From Dillenia suffruticosa (lineage: Eukaryota > Streptophyta > Magnoliopsida > Dilleniales > Dilleniaceae), in NCBI GenBank assembly GCA_033439265.1, contig JAVTVX010000009.1, positions 9,637,109 through 9,701,108 of the forward strand: a DNA stretch of 64,000 nt, written 5' to 3'. Of the stretch, positions 11,467 to 25,300 are shown in pieces (the first letter of the stretch is position 1; every line of letters starts with the position of its first letter). The position numbers were made by a program, and so were the translations under genes. A model generated the notes under the pieces. That model made no database searches, was not told the DNA's origin, and was given only the letters and a program-made list of their open reading frames with translations.

Positions 11467-12979
11467 ATGGTTAATATATCAACACTTATGAATCCCTAAT
11501 CTTCCTAAAATCTTAGGGTGGTACATTAAATCTCACCAAATCACATGAACTCGATAAACCCCCTTCAAATCATCCTAGAGAAACTACTGATTGAGGTTGT
11601 CGAGCAAGTCAACAAATCGATTCCAAAATCCAAATCGACTGTATGACATCAGAAGCGATTGAAGAGATAAACACTTGAATTTGCATCTTCATTCTGGTAA
11701 TACTCAAGGTCTTCACCTTCCAATCGGAAACCTTTTTCTGCACCCTTTCAACCAAATGCTGATATTGGGTTCTCTTGATTCAACTATGAGATATAGGAAC
11801 TCCAAATACATACTTAGATCCTCCGTCAGGTAAAATTGGTACTGAGAAGTCAGGTATCTCTTGAGCAATAATGAAACTTTAGGAGAGACAAATAATTTAG
11901 ACTTACAGGGATTCAACATCAATCTACTGCTCTTTAAAAGTTCCTACAAATAGTCGAGGACTAGGGTCATAACAATGGGCTTTGTATTCACAAAAAACAT
12001 GATGTCATTTGTGAAAAACAAGTAAGAAATATTCGGGCTCGTGTGAGACATACAGGCAAGGGTATAGTTGCCCTCACTCACCCAAACACGAATACTGTAA
12101 GGTAGCTTTTCCATAACCAAAATAAAGAGGTAGGGAGACAACAAATCACTTTGTCTAAGCCCCTTTTCAGAGACAAAATAGGAAAGAGCTTCCCCATTCC
12201 AAACCAACGTGGACTAAACATGAGTTATAGCAAATATGATTAAACGAATCAATAAGAAAGCAATATGAAAATCTCACAGAGTCTGACCCAAAAAATCTAT
12301 GTTAACAATATCATTTGCCCGCTGAAGACCAACTTTTGGAATAATTTTCCAACGATCCCCCCGAATGGCATGCACAATCTTTTAAGTAATGATAATATTA
12401 TCTAACGAACTCCAATTAGGCAAAATTACTCTAGAAAGGGTCCACAACTTTTTGTAGAATAGGGCAAAATTGCTGAACTTACACCTTGGCAAAAACTTTG
12501 TATCCCATGTTAAGCAGACTAAAAGGTCGAAATTTTGTAGACCACCTGGACAAGCTGACTTCGAAATAAGAACTATAAGAGTTTGAAGAAATTCTAATGG
12601 GAAGCAACCATTTAGAAAAGCCTCCCTAACAAAGTGAAATAGGGCGAGGTGCGTAATGTCCCAAAATCTATAATAGAATAAAGTCTGAATATCATCAGGA
12701 CTCAGGACTTTAAACCCTTTCATCGAAAAGACTGCAACTCGGATCTCAAACAACCAATAGCATGATTCAGCTGAACTTGATCCTCCACATTAACAATCTA
12801 CTGCCAGGTGACATATCCATCAGATCCACCACTGAGGGAATCTCTCACAAATAACTCTAGAAAATAAGAAATAGCATGTTCCTTGAGTTGTTGTTGATTA
12901 TTTGACCATTCCCCATTAATTTTCAATTGGAAGATTCGATTTCAGTTACGGCAGATAAACGTAAACGGTGGAAAAGTTT

Positions 12980-15210
12980 TGTAACACAAGTAAATATATT
13001 TATTTAGTAATTATATAAACTAAATTAATCTAATTGTGAATATGTTATTGAAAGGAAAAAATTATATATCATAATTATTTAATTTAAATTATTTTCAATT
13101 TACTATTGTATTTTAATTTATTTTTCATAATGCATGATAAATAAATTTGCTTCATCGTGAGAGAATAGAAGCGAAGATTCTTACATTTTTCTCATAGAAA
13201 AATTATTTTATGAATTCATCTTATATATACCTTTTACTTTTATGTATATATTAATTATAGTAAGTGTATTAAAAATTTCTCTCTTTACCCGGAATGTTGA
13301 TTCCAACCTCCATCCTCTTCTCTAAATGGATGCACTCTTTTATAATAAAATATATATCTTAATTATAATAAATTATAATTTTGTGCTGTTCTAAGCAGAG
13401 ATTGTATAAAATGAACTCACTAATGATTTCACCTTTTGTATGAAAATGCATTTTAAATAGAAAAAATATAAAAATACTTATTAGCCCTCCTCCTATCAAA
13501 GAAAAGAAAAGGATAAAAGGAGAAGGAACCGCTGAAATTATGGGAGTGGGCGGTGCGGAATCTCATGGGGAACGTCAAAGAGAAAGAAAAGGAGAAAAAC
13601 GCATGCGCCCCATTACATCAACCATGAATATTAAAACCACCTTGTAGGGCTGACATGAGATCTCTGCAGAATTTAAGACGTCTTAACCATTCATCTGGTC
13701 ACCAAGATTGACTTGAACGAGTGTCGGTGACTCGTGTAGCCGGAAATGATTCAATAAATTATGCCTCAGCAAGTTAAACGAGAGCGAGGTTTCTACTCTA
13801 AGTTTAAATTTTAGGCTTTGATTTTAAAATTAGAATTGAAATTAAATCTTTCAAAACTAGCGTTATTTGGTATTGGAACAATAACCGAACCAAATCGATC
13901 AATTTTAAAACTAGAATCAGGATTATAGTCTGAATTTCAATTTTGGTTTTTTTTCTTTTTTTTTTTCTGTCAAACTTAAATCGTCTTATTCTGATTTGAT
14001 TTAATTATATCCAAAACTTTACGCATGTCGATGCATTATATAAATAATATCGGTCAATATAAAAATAAAAGGGTTGAAAGATAAAAACAAACATAACGAT
14101 AAAATAAAATAAAGAGGGGCGAAGAGGGTTGCTCAAGCACAAATCGAAACAATCAATACTGAATTAATACTATTTAGTGATATTAATTTTTAAAAGTTTG
14201 AATTGAAAAATAATTGCAGAAAAAAAAAGTACTTGAATAATAGATTTAAATATTATTAAAAAGATTTTACAATGCAGAGTGAATTAAAGAAAGTAACTCT
14301 AATTAGGGCAATGGTTTGAAGACCACTAAAATTTAATGACTCACATCCTATATTAGAGAGATCGAGTATCGGAAGCAATATAAAATATGAAATCTTAATA
14401 ATTTATTATTTTAATTAAATTAATGTAAAAGATATAGTATTTGTAAAATATCCATTATTAGAAACAAGGAAAGAGAAAATAGAAAAACTTAAATATTTTT
14501 AAAATCAAATAAATAGTATTTCATTCCCATACTTAAATTTTTTTTAATAATTAATAGTAAAAAAAATCTTTTTGTTAAACATTTTTTTTTTTAATTTTTT
14601 CCTCATTTTTAATTAGTTTTGTACTTTTACTCCAAATTTTACCCTCCCACTTTACCTAAATTACCATTAACATACTAAAATTAAGGCAAAAGTACAATTG
14701 CACAACCTACGACATTTTTACTTTAAATATAGCACTTTCTGGGTTTAAATATTCTCTTTTTCTTTGTTCCAAAGAAGTTCCATCGATCTAAAACTACATA
14801 ATAGGAGGTATCTTCTCATATATAATTATTACATAAACTAGAATCACTGCTATAGAAATAAAATATGGTGAAAACCTTGGGCATATTTACATAAGAGTAA
14901 TGTGCATGAAACATGTTAGCTTTAATCGATTACAAAATCACTGGTTAGTAACTCTTTAAAAAGGGAAATTACATGTAAAATCACTGAACTTTGGGGGTCA
15001 AATTTTAATTAAGTTTGTATACTTCAATCTTACATGATTAATTCTTTGAATTTAAAATTTGTAACCATTGGATCCTTAGCCGTCGAGCGACAGTGACGTT
15101 GGTGTACTTGCTAGTGTGGTAATGGGTCTGCTTAATTGGCGATGACATGGACCCCACATGTTTATTAGTCACTTGGCATGGTAGCGCATAAGGTTCCCAT
15201 CTCATCCAAG

Positions 15211-15257
<47 letters not shown>

Positions 15258-17195
15258 CCAAATACAATTGGAATCGACAAAACGTGATTGTAGAAAGAGA
15301 GAGAGAGATTACATCAAACAACCGTGAAAAAAGAAAAAGCTTGAAAGATAAAAAAAAAATAATGGCGAGGATTTTTGGTGGGGGAAAGAGAGAAAGTGAC
15401 GGCTAAGAGAGAGAGAATATATAACGCTAAATAAATTTTATTGAATAATCAAACATTTTACTTTTTTAATCAGAAATTTCGAGTTTGAATTTGAGTTCTG
15501 AAAATAACAAAAAACATTTGAGAGAACCAACTCTTAAAATAATTTTCACGATACTGAATAATATTGGTCGAATAAATCTCAAATGCCGATAATAAAAAAA
15601 ATATATATATATGTAACGCTAAAGAGCCAAGAGATTATGGTTATTGGGTCAACCTTTTTAATATTTGAAAAATGTCTCATATGGGGCACTTTATGTAAAT
15701 AACCATAAGTTGGGATAAAAAAACTACAAAACTATTAAACTATTAAACTTTATAAAAATAACAAAGACATCCTCCCTAATGTGGTTCACGCAACACCCTT
15801 ATTTTTACGTACACCCCTCAGCCTGCGGAGTATTACCGCATGAAAATTTTGGATGATAAGAGTTTAGAGTCTAGAGATAGAGAGAGAAAGAGATTGCTTA
15901 AAACACACAAAAAAGAGAAGAAAAAACAAAGAGAAAAAAGGGTGAGTAAAAAGAAATTGAAAGCTGAGGGTGTATGACGAATACGAAATTTAATCCACAA
16001 TCGGTTGGTTTGAAAAGTCAAACTCTTCTTAATTTCAAAAGTCTCCTTCATCCAAGATTGGATTCTTTAGGGGTCCATTCTCCTTAAAAAACGGGACACT
16101 TATTTGTCCTTTAATCAGAATTTGGCCAAAGTTTAAAATTTCCTTCTTGTGTCAATATAAACAAAATGTCCTCCAAATCTAAAAGGTACTCTCTGCACCC
16201 TTCTCCTTGCCATCTGTTTAGGAGACACACCCACCTGAATCCCATTATTTCATGAGTACTCCTTACTCAAGAGACCATTGTCTGCACTGTCACCGCCCAA
16301 GTGGTAGGGCAACTTAAGTATACACCCCCCCCCCCTTTGCTTTACTTCTTTGGGATCCAGATTTGGTTGTTTTGAGATGAGAGCTGATTCCCTTGCTATT
16401 TTCTTTTATTATCATTATTGATATCTGAAACTATATTCTGATTAATTCAATTTAAATATTTACATTGACTCTATTTAAGGATGATTTTTCTTATATAATT
16501 TTTTTCATTTTAAGTTTTAAATTCGACATTTGATTAAAAAATTTAACATCCTATCCGACCGCCCATTCATCTGATTCCCTTACCATGAGGAAGAGTAGCG
16601 GAGCTCATTCAATGAATTCAATGTTTTATTTATTTATTTTTGATATGCAAGAGAAGTTTGAACTTAAATCTTCAAGAGAAAAATGATGATATTAGTTAAA
16701 CTATAACTCTTAGGCAAATTTAATGCTTTATGCCCGTGTTCTTAATAACAAAATATCAATTCATTAAACATAATCAATACAATTAAATACCCTATTAAAA
16801 AAATTTTCAACTTCACTATTCTGCCCTTTAAACACCAATGGATTTACATGATTCTACAAATCTAATTTCTACAACTTCTCTATTCATAATATACACCGGA
16901 ATCAACAAGCAGTTCCATCAGAAAATAATAACATGAATAATAGCATAACAGGAAAAAAAGCACTTATAACTATCATTCATTGTAGTATTTGTGTTGTATC
17001 GTGTCCCGTGTCAATGTCCATGCTGCTCAGCATTGATGTATCGGTTTTGTATCAAGTCCCATGTCTCGTCCATGTTGTATAATTGTTTACTTCAAAAAAT
17101 GGCATATTGGGGTCATCTACCTTCATCAATAGAAGAAACAGACACAGAATTCCTTGCAGTACTCCTCAACTACACTGCTACCCACCGAATCTTTG
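12980..17195. other. Intergenic, AT-rich, microsatellite and old repeats
   Basis: No coding pattern is visible. The stretch holds a pure (AT)n microsatellite at 15213-15254, GA runs near 15296-15309, a C13-14 run near 16326 and a repeat at about 15440-15600 that resembles 41290-41450. A block near 15000-15190 (expressed-looking GC, no frame) may be an old MITE. Nothing else can be named. Confidence 0.5.
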
Positions 17196-17199
17196 GTAG

Positions 17200-18640
17200 T
17201 ACTTGAACTTCAGCTGCTTCTACCATTTGCATTGGTTAGAGCACAAGTAGAAGTAGTCCATCTTCCTCTACGGCCTTGTATTCCAGGTTTTCCATGCCGT
17301 GGCTGAGCAAATGAGTCACTCGATTACATAAGATAAATGGAATTCGTAGCAGGTCTCTCACGGAGGTTTGCCTGACAACATTGCAGCCCAAATTGGATGC
17401 ACATCGCTGCCTCATCGTGTTTGTACCTAGCAAGCTTTGGATCAACCAGATCTAATGATCTTCCTTCCTAATGTAGTAACCATGCCTGAGGAAAATTGAG
17501 TATTTAACAAATTATTACAGCAACTATGGAAGATAGGTTGGGTATGGCTGCTCGGAGAGGCTATGCAGTCAAGAGCTATGATTCATCCATGTATATTGAC
17601 AATTGAACACTGACATAGGCTAAGAGATAAGTCTTTTGTCCACCGAGTCGCTGATCCTGATTTTTTCTCCCACTCACAACTTCCAATATTAAAACTCCAA
17701 AACTGAAAACATCTGTTTTGACTGATAAATACCCGTGTCGCATACTCAGGAGCCAAGTAACCAGTATACAGAAAAATCGAAAGCTATTTTTTAGTAACGC
17801 TGGAGCATATCGAAGACAAAGTTTAGAATGATAGAGACAATTTTGAGCTATGAAACATGGAAACGGGACACAACATGACTTGGACTAAGACTTTTGCGTA
17901 GCAATATGTCTTGTCGTGCCCTTGGGATCTGACAGAGGACATGCTCCTTTCTGGAATTGTTCGCACAAGATAAATTTTGAGGTTTAGCAATGAAAAGAAA
18001 CTTGAAAGAGTAGAAACTATTCACCGAGTGCCAGATATGAGGAAAGTGTGTAAATGAGACTGATCCTCTAGAAACAGCCTTGCCAAGCCAAAATCAGAGA
18101 TTTTTGGATTCATAAAGTCATCCGGCTATGTATTGCTGGATTTAATGTCTCTATGAATTATCCTTACAGGGGCCTCTTCATTCAGGTAGAGGAGATCTCT
18201 TGCTATACGTGCAATTATTTGGAAACGCTTAGGCCAATCCAAGGCTGCTGACTTACTTTCATATGAACATTGCGATTTCATTTACGTTGGAATCAAGTTT
18301 TGCCGAACCACAAATTTTCTTTTAGAACTAATCATTGTAGTGAAAGATCCTTTGCTTATAGAATATGAGCTATAGGTCTTCGCCAAATAGAAAGTAGTCT
18401 AGGCTCCTATTTGGCAGAAACTCAAAGACAAGCATTTTCTCAGCACCTTCTGTGCAACATCCCAATAAAGTAACCAAGTTCTTGTGCTGAATTTTCAACA
18501 AAAGTCAACAAGAGTTTCACCTCGTTTGTGAATTCTCGACTCCCTGTCTGTCGTGAATAGAGCGACAGCTTCTTCACTGCGATTTCTTGGCCATGAGGCA
18601 TCAACAACTGTGTGATATAAATCAATGCACATGATCGAAT
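17200..18640 (-). pseudogene. Receptor-like kinase pseudogene, 5'-truncated
   Basis: On the minus strand a kinase domain can be followed in pieces. They are GQEIAVKKLSLYSRQ with the subdomain II lysine (about 18590-18545), then [30 protein letters not shown] (catalytic loop), KISDFGLARLF (DFG; about 18240-18070), YLAPEYATR (about 17770-17735) and a C-terminal tail region (17445-17236). A stop codon follows the HRDIKSSNT block, and frameshifts occur after EVKLLL, after APEYATR and in the tail. The glycine loop and the extracellular part are absent; the 5' end runs into AT-rich DNA. The sequence type is that of cysteine-rich or related receptor-like kinases. It cannot encode an active kinase. 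Confidence 0.85.
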
Positions 18641-19234
18641 ATGTAATTATTAAGTATAAAAAATAATATAAAAATAAAAATAAAAATTATAATTAATTAA
18701 ATAAATAATTTAATAAATATAAAAAAATATATAAATATGAAAATATTTTAAATTTTATGTAAAATTAATTAATTTAATGCGCTCATACATGTTGAAAATA
18801 AAAATATGAAACATTTTTGAAATATTTAAAAAAAAAAAAGAGAAAATGTTACCGTCGATCCAGAAATTTCAACTTTTTAACAAAAGACTTGGAAGTCGAG
18901 ATATATTATAATTGATTTTTTTTTCGAAGATCAAATCTGGAAGCTGAACTACGAGCCTACAAGCCCTTCTTATCAAATATGTACTTCCCGTTTTGCCCTC
19001 CATTCAAATCTTTAAGACATCTTTGTTGTCTTGTCGCGCTTTTTTTTTTTTATTACGGTGAGTCCCGAACCCCAGCCTATTACGAGGGGAGGGGGATTGG
19101 GGCCATGAGCTGAAACTCATTGGCGTCTTGTCGCACTCTCTCTCTGTTTCTCTCCGTCTCTCTGTCATGAGTCGCCGGTGACGCCGGCTCCCATGAATTC
19201 AGTCGTTTCTTCCATAGAAACTCTTTGATCTCAC

Positions 19235-19309
19235 AACATGTTCTTTTTATAGAGAGAGAGAGACAGAAATTCTAGGCAAGAAGAGAAGAAAAGTAGAGCG
19301 AAGAAGAAG
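19235..19309 (+). promoter_or_regulatory. Putative core promoter and GA-rich leader of the AMSH1-like gene
   Basis: A TATA-like TTTTTATAG stands at about 19244-19252, followed by a GA tract and AGAAGAAG-rich sequence up to the start codon at 19310. The position is right for a core promoter with a very short leader, but GA tracts are common and the transcription start is not shown. Confidence 0.35.
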
Positions 19310-22300
19310 ATGAGGTCGTCCGGTAATGGACGAATCAACATCGCTGCCAGTGCGCAGAGACTCGAGGTTGATAATCGAATTTCTCTCCGCTTTTACTATC
19401 GGATCGCTGATAATATTCTCAAACAGGTCTTTCTTCTTTTCTGGAATTCTGTAAATTGTTTAATTTTAGAGTCTGTTTTTATTCTTGCATAGTTCTTAAA
19501 TTATGTTTAATTTGATTCCCACACCTAACTTGCTTAATTTTCAATTCTCAATTCTGTATATAGTAGGTGTAACTTTTTTAAGGAATTGTGTTTTCTTTGA
19601 TGAATTCGGAATGTAGTTTTGAACACCTTGGGTCAAAATTGGGAGGCAAAAGGCTGTGGAAATGAAATTTTAGGGTTTTATTATGGGTTTGAAAGCCTGG
19701 CTCAAGAGCTTATGTATTGATTTTGAGTTAGAAGATTTGATGTTTCAACTAGACTATGAGTTGGTACTGTTTCTGCTTGGTTTGCAAGTATGCTGCTGTG
19801 AGCTTGTAACGACTAATTAAGGGTTTAGATGTAATTACCCAGAGTCTTCTTGTCTGAAGCATTGTCTGCCGTGACCCACGGGGCTCATGAATTTATGTCC
19901 TTTGTAATAGTAAGTCTCACAATCAATCAGGACTTCTTTGGTGCTCATTGATCCTTGTACCTCTGTGTTCTTGATTACTAAGGTGAGAGGAACTAGAGTC
20001 TGGCAGATGAATCATGACCTCTTGATCAAGGTTGCAGCTGTTGGATAAATGGTTCAGCAGTAAAGGATCATTCCCAGCCTATGTAGCAGGGACAAGGTGC
20101 AGGACACGGGACATGACATGACATCACTCGGACACCATGATATGGCAAAATCCAAAAACATAGGACTTGACACAAACATAGGACTCTCACAATCAGTATA
20201 TATAAAAGAAAGAGGCAAGAGTCATTCATAACGAAGTAAAGATATAATTCAAATCTTGTAATTTTTGGGCAGAATCAAGATTTGGTTTTGAATTGGATCA
20301 GATTATTGTGGTTTTCTTTTCTTGGAAAATATTTTGATGTTTATGGTAGGACTGTTCTTTGGTTTTGGCTGCATCTTGTGCATGGTAATAATGTGTTAGC
20401 CTTCTAGTTAATTGTTAACCTGGTTTTGCAACTCTAGAGTCTTCAGTCTCATTCAGTACTTCTCCAATTGGTTTTCAACCTGTTTCAGAGCTTCTGAGTG
20501 GTTTTCCTCTCCTAGACCTGCTGAGCCAGTTTTGCTTTGGTTTAGCTGGTTCGTTTTTTCGTCTGTTTAGCACTATTTGTGAGTCTTTCATCTGGTTCAA
20601 TATTACTTTTGGAATTTTTGAGCACTTGCAGCTCTGGTTTGATTTATTCAGCATATTTTTGGGGCTTTGTGCACTTCCACAACTGGTTATTTGCTGTTCT
20701 CACTTAATTTATGCAAATTTGATGTGCCATAGTTGATTTGGGAAATGTTCTCAATTTAAATATTTGGATTATGATTTTTTTGTGCTTAAATTTAATAAAT
20801 TGACATTTTGGTTCCTTTAGGGTCTTCTTCTATTAGTTGAGGGGTATACTTTAATTGTAATTGATATTATAATAATAATTCTTATCATGATAATATGCCT
20901 ATGAAGAATATCATTCTTATAATCATGTTCAATCTTATGCCTTTCATTGTAGGGACATGCATTATGATCAAACATAATGATTACGACAATAGTTATAGTT
21001 CTCGTTGTAGTAATTATAATTATTATGCATTCAATTATAGAGAATAGCTACATAAGGGACCATAAATCATGATTATTCTTATATCAACTCTCATTACTAT
21101 GGTGGTCATTACTCAAATTGCCATGATTTGGATACCCTACCAAACCAAATGGAGAAGTTCAATCTCAAGTTTTTAAATCATAATCTAAATGGATTGCATT
21201 TATGAAGTCAAACATGTGTGCACTACACTTGATGAATTTAAAAGTAAGCTTAGAGAAATTTGTGAAGAACTAATTAAATTCTAATTCCAAGATGCTGAAC
21301 CAAGACTTGAGTGAGTGCTTGAATCCAACATATTAAGAATCATTAAAGAGTCTTCCCAAGTTAACATGTTTTCTCGTGTGATTGAAGAAGAGTTCCTACT
21401 AGATGATGAGGCCTTATTTTTGTTGATCATGTTCTCCTTTCATCTTTATGCAAAGGAGACGAGAAGTCTGAAATGGAGCTCATTGAGAAATTTGAAAATT
21501 CTGCCAAAAAAAGATGTGATACAAATTGAGTTTGATACTATTACTGAAAAGTTGCTTTTCTTTCGAATTGTAAGTGATTCTCATCCTAAGTTTTCTTCCA
21601 TTGTTCTTGAGCACTATTTGCATATATTTTGCAGGAATGGATTTTATGTTAATTTATTTAATTTAGCTACAATAGAATTGTAAATATTGTTTTCTTTGAT
21701 GAGAAATTTCACCATGTATTCGTGAATTTTTGATTGTTGCCTTGCTTTCAAGTGGAGCTCTTCTACAAAGTTATATTGTCACTTGTATTCACCCACCTTG
21801 ATGAACGTGTTTTGACTGTCTGAAGGCGAGTTGTTCCGCGAAGTAGAGTTGGTGCAGAATATGGTTATTTAGTATTTATGGTTTTAGAATTATTCTATTG
21901 TTAGTTTATTTCTAATTTCATATAATTGTAGTTTGATTTTATTTTCATATTTGTTTTAGGGATTTTCACTGTTTTTTACGCCTTAGGTTGTTATGCTAGA
22001 ATTTACAAGTTGAATTTTGTATCTAAATTAGCAGTGGATTTTTATAGTCCCTCTCCCTATGTTTCTATCTCTCCCTTCTTTTGTTTCTTCTCTCTCTTCT
22101 TCCACTACATCTCTCTATTCTCATATTGCTATTTTACATTTTTATCACTTCATGGTCATGTCCTCATAGTGCTTCTCCAAAGGGATCTCAATCTTTGCAT
22201 ACAAGAAAATTATCTTTACCATGTGCTTTTACTGGCTGTCTACTTTAGAGGACTGAATGCATTAGAAGCAAAATTGTTCTCATCCATTAATACCCAACCT

Positions 22301-25300
22301 AGGACTATACTTTGGTTCCTATCTTTTGGTGTTTCCTTATCTACAAGTAAATCTTTTGCTGAAAATGTTTTTCAATTATTTGCTTTTCTCTTTTCTTTCT
22401 CGTTTTGCTAGATTTTTCAGTTGCTAAAATAATGTTAACATTTGTAGGCTGATATCTTTCGAGCAGAACAGAACATTGTAGATCTATACGTCATGCTGTT
22501 AAGATTTTCAAGGTGAGTACCGGACCTGGAATTACACTACTTTAACTTGCATTAACCTTGGACTTGAACACTAAATTTTTAGCTCATTTGTGGTTGTTTT
22601 ATAACCTATAGATCCTGGCATGTGTTTTGTTCTATTGACCTGTTATGATCTGTTCCTATTTACTGTTAGATACATTGAAAAGTTGAAGAAAATTTGATGG
22701 GTTTATAATCCATCAAATTTGAAACCATTTGAATTTGGTTGAAATGATGTGTTGGAGGGAAAAATGAGATTTTCATGAAATGACCCTTAAAAAAAATAAT
22801 TATTTAAGGGTCAAAGATAGGGAACTTGGGCATTAGAAAATAAATATCTATTCAGTTATTTATTTTTATTCAAAAGATAATTTTGAAAATTAAATAAATT
22901 GGTGTCTTTTGATTGAAATGTCATTTTTTAATAACCAAGTGATGACTTTTCAATAAACAGTTAGTTTTTTAAATCAAAAGAACATATTCGTTATGCTCTT
23001 TAAATGAATGTATATCTTATAATTGCATACCTTCATTTTTTATAAATACTCTCTATCACCACTGGGAAAACACTTTTTTTGGACTTTCCATCATTGGCAA
23101 TAAAACAAGCTTTTCGTTTTTTTTAAAAATCTCTATTTCGCTCTTGAGAGAAATTTGAGATTTAGTTTTTTCAAATTTCTGTTTTGATTTGCATATCTTG
23201 AAGGAATTTGCCGTCAACCCTAAACTTAGCCAGCAATATAGTGGGGGCATAATTTTCTTAAGAACGGTGATTATTTCACTTGCAAATCTTTTCAAATTTT
23301 GTATTTTCGAAGTCCTTAAATTTTCCTAACAACCTTAAGGAAATTAATCTACAATGGAGGCTACTCAATCTGACTCTGTCATCAACAAGATGATCAACCC
23401 GAATATGTTCAAACTAGATCGCTTTGATGGGACAAACTTCACTCGCCGGAAGGATAAATTACTCTTCCTTCTTACCGAGTTGAATGTTGTTTATCTACTG
23501 AATCCGAACTTACCACAAATTCCAAAACCGAGTGAAAGTGATACTGATGAAATCAGAACCTTTCGCCAAAAACGTCAGGATGATGAAGCTCGTTGTAGAG
23601 GATTCATTTTGAATTCTCTATTTGATCGATCGATTGTATGATTTGTTTCGTCCACTCAAGACCCCACAAGAAATATGGAAAGAATTGGAGAACAAGTATA
23701 CTTCTGTAAAGTAAGGTACAGACAAATTTTTTAATATGAAGTTTTTTGAGTTTCAAATGGTGGATAATAAATCTGTCATGGATCAAGTGGATGAATTACT
23801 GGTCTTAGTGTCTAGACTCAATGATTTAAAAGTAGAAGTGTCTGAACAATCAGAAGTGGCTGTAGTTATTTCAAAATTATCAACCACTTGGAACAATTTT
23901 CGAAAGAAATTGTTATACACTTCTAAAACTTTTACTATAGACCAACTCCTAAAACATATTCGAATTGAAGAGGAAATTCGAAATCATGAAAATAAATATG
24001 CTTTGGAGTCTGAAAATAAGATAAATCAAGTTTGAGTCTAGCACTAAGAATGAAGGAAAGAAAAGAAAATATGACAATTTCTCTAAAGATGGACTTACCA
24101 ATAGCAAGAACAACAAGAAGAAAAACAAGTCATGTTTTTTTTTTTTTTTTTTTTTTTTGTGGAAAGAAATGCCATTTTAAGAAAGAATGCAAATTCTACA
24201 AGAAACTGAAATTGAAGGAAAATACCGGGAATAAGAAGGCAAATGTGGTTGAACATCAATCCAGTATCGCAGAAATTATTTCCATGATTGCAGCACTTAA
24301 CATCAGCATGGTTACAGAATGTACTATGGCAATAATAGAAAAATCTTCTGATTGGTGGTATGATTCCGGTATTACTGTGCATGCTTGCAACAATAAAGAT
24401 CTTTTCAAAATTTACATAATGGCAATCAAGGATGAAAAGGTTCTTATAGGGAATCACGACACAACCAAAGTTATGGGAAAGGGAACCGTTGAATTGCTGT
24501 ATATTTCAGGAAAGAAGTTGATCTTGACAAATGTCTTCCATGTTCCGGATGTGAGAAATAATCTGATTTCTGAAAGTGTGTTTTGTGACAAAGGCTTGAA
24601 AATTGTCATAGAGGCAAAAAAACTCATTGTATCTAAAAATGGTATATTCATAGGGCAGGGCTATTCATGTGATGACATGTTCAAATTAAATATTAATAAA
24701 GTTAAAATTTCTGCTTATATTGTTGAGTCTTCTTTTGATTTATGGCATACACGTTTATCTCATGTTAATTTTAATTCAATTAAATTTATGCCTAGACATG
24801 GTTTTATTGCATGTGCCAACGAAGAATCAGGAAAATACGAATATGCATACAAGCCAAGATGACTAAGAAACCATTCCCAAAAAATGAAAGAATTTCAAAG
24901 TTACTTGAACCGGTGCATTCTGATATATGTGAATTAAATGGTCATTTAACTAGAGGTGGAAATAGATATTTTATAACTTTTACAGATGATTATTCTTGAT
25001 TCACTCATGTTTATTTGATGAAAACAAAAGATCAAACATTTGACATGTTTAAATGTTAGAAAACTTTGGTGAAAAATCAATTGAAAAGGAAAATTAAAAT
25101 ACTACGAAGTGATCATGGTGGCGAATATTTTCCAATTGAATTTTCTAATTTTTGTTAAGAAAATTGTTTGATTCATCAAACAAATGCACTATATACCCCA
25201 CAACAAAATGGTTTGGCAAAAAGAAAAAATAGAACATTAGTTGATATAGTTAATTCCATATTAATGCGTGCCAAATTGCCAACAAATTTATGGGGAGAAG

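Larger units (their letters stand above)
9035..12965 (-). mobile_element. Decayed LINE, 5'-truncated, interrupted by a later insertion
   Basis: Minus-strand fragments appear in the order expected for a plant L1-type ORF2. They are a reverse-transcriptase N part (about 12750-12380), a palm part with SEKGLRQSDLLSPYLFI and a changed FTNDI catalytic box (about 12207-11990), the LGIP-like region (11922-11713), the downstream region (10310-10044) and an RNase H-like end (about 9340-9140). A run of T at about 9039-9053 is the poly(A) tail on the minus strand. Possible degenerate target duplications are TATACAGTGAAAAAAGTT (9023-9040) and TAAACGGTGGAAAAGTT (12962-12978). Frames are broken throughout, so the element is inactive. 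Confidence 0.82.

Noticed and set aside
21315-21683. 122-residue open frame in AMSH1 intron 1
   Set aside because: No domain, no splice logic with neighbouring exons and AT-driven composition; probably chance or decayed repeat.
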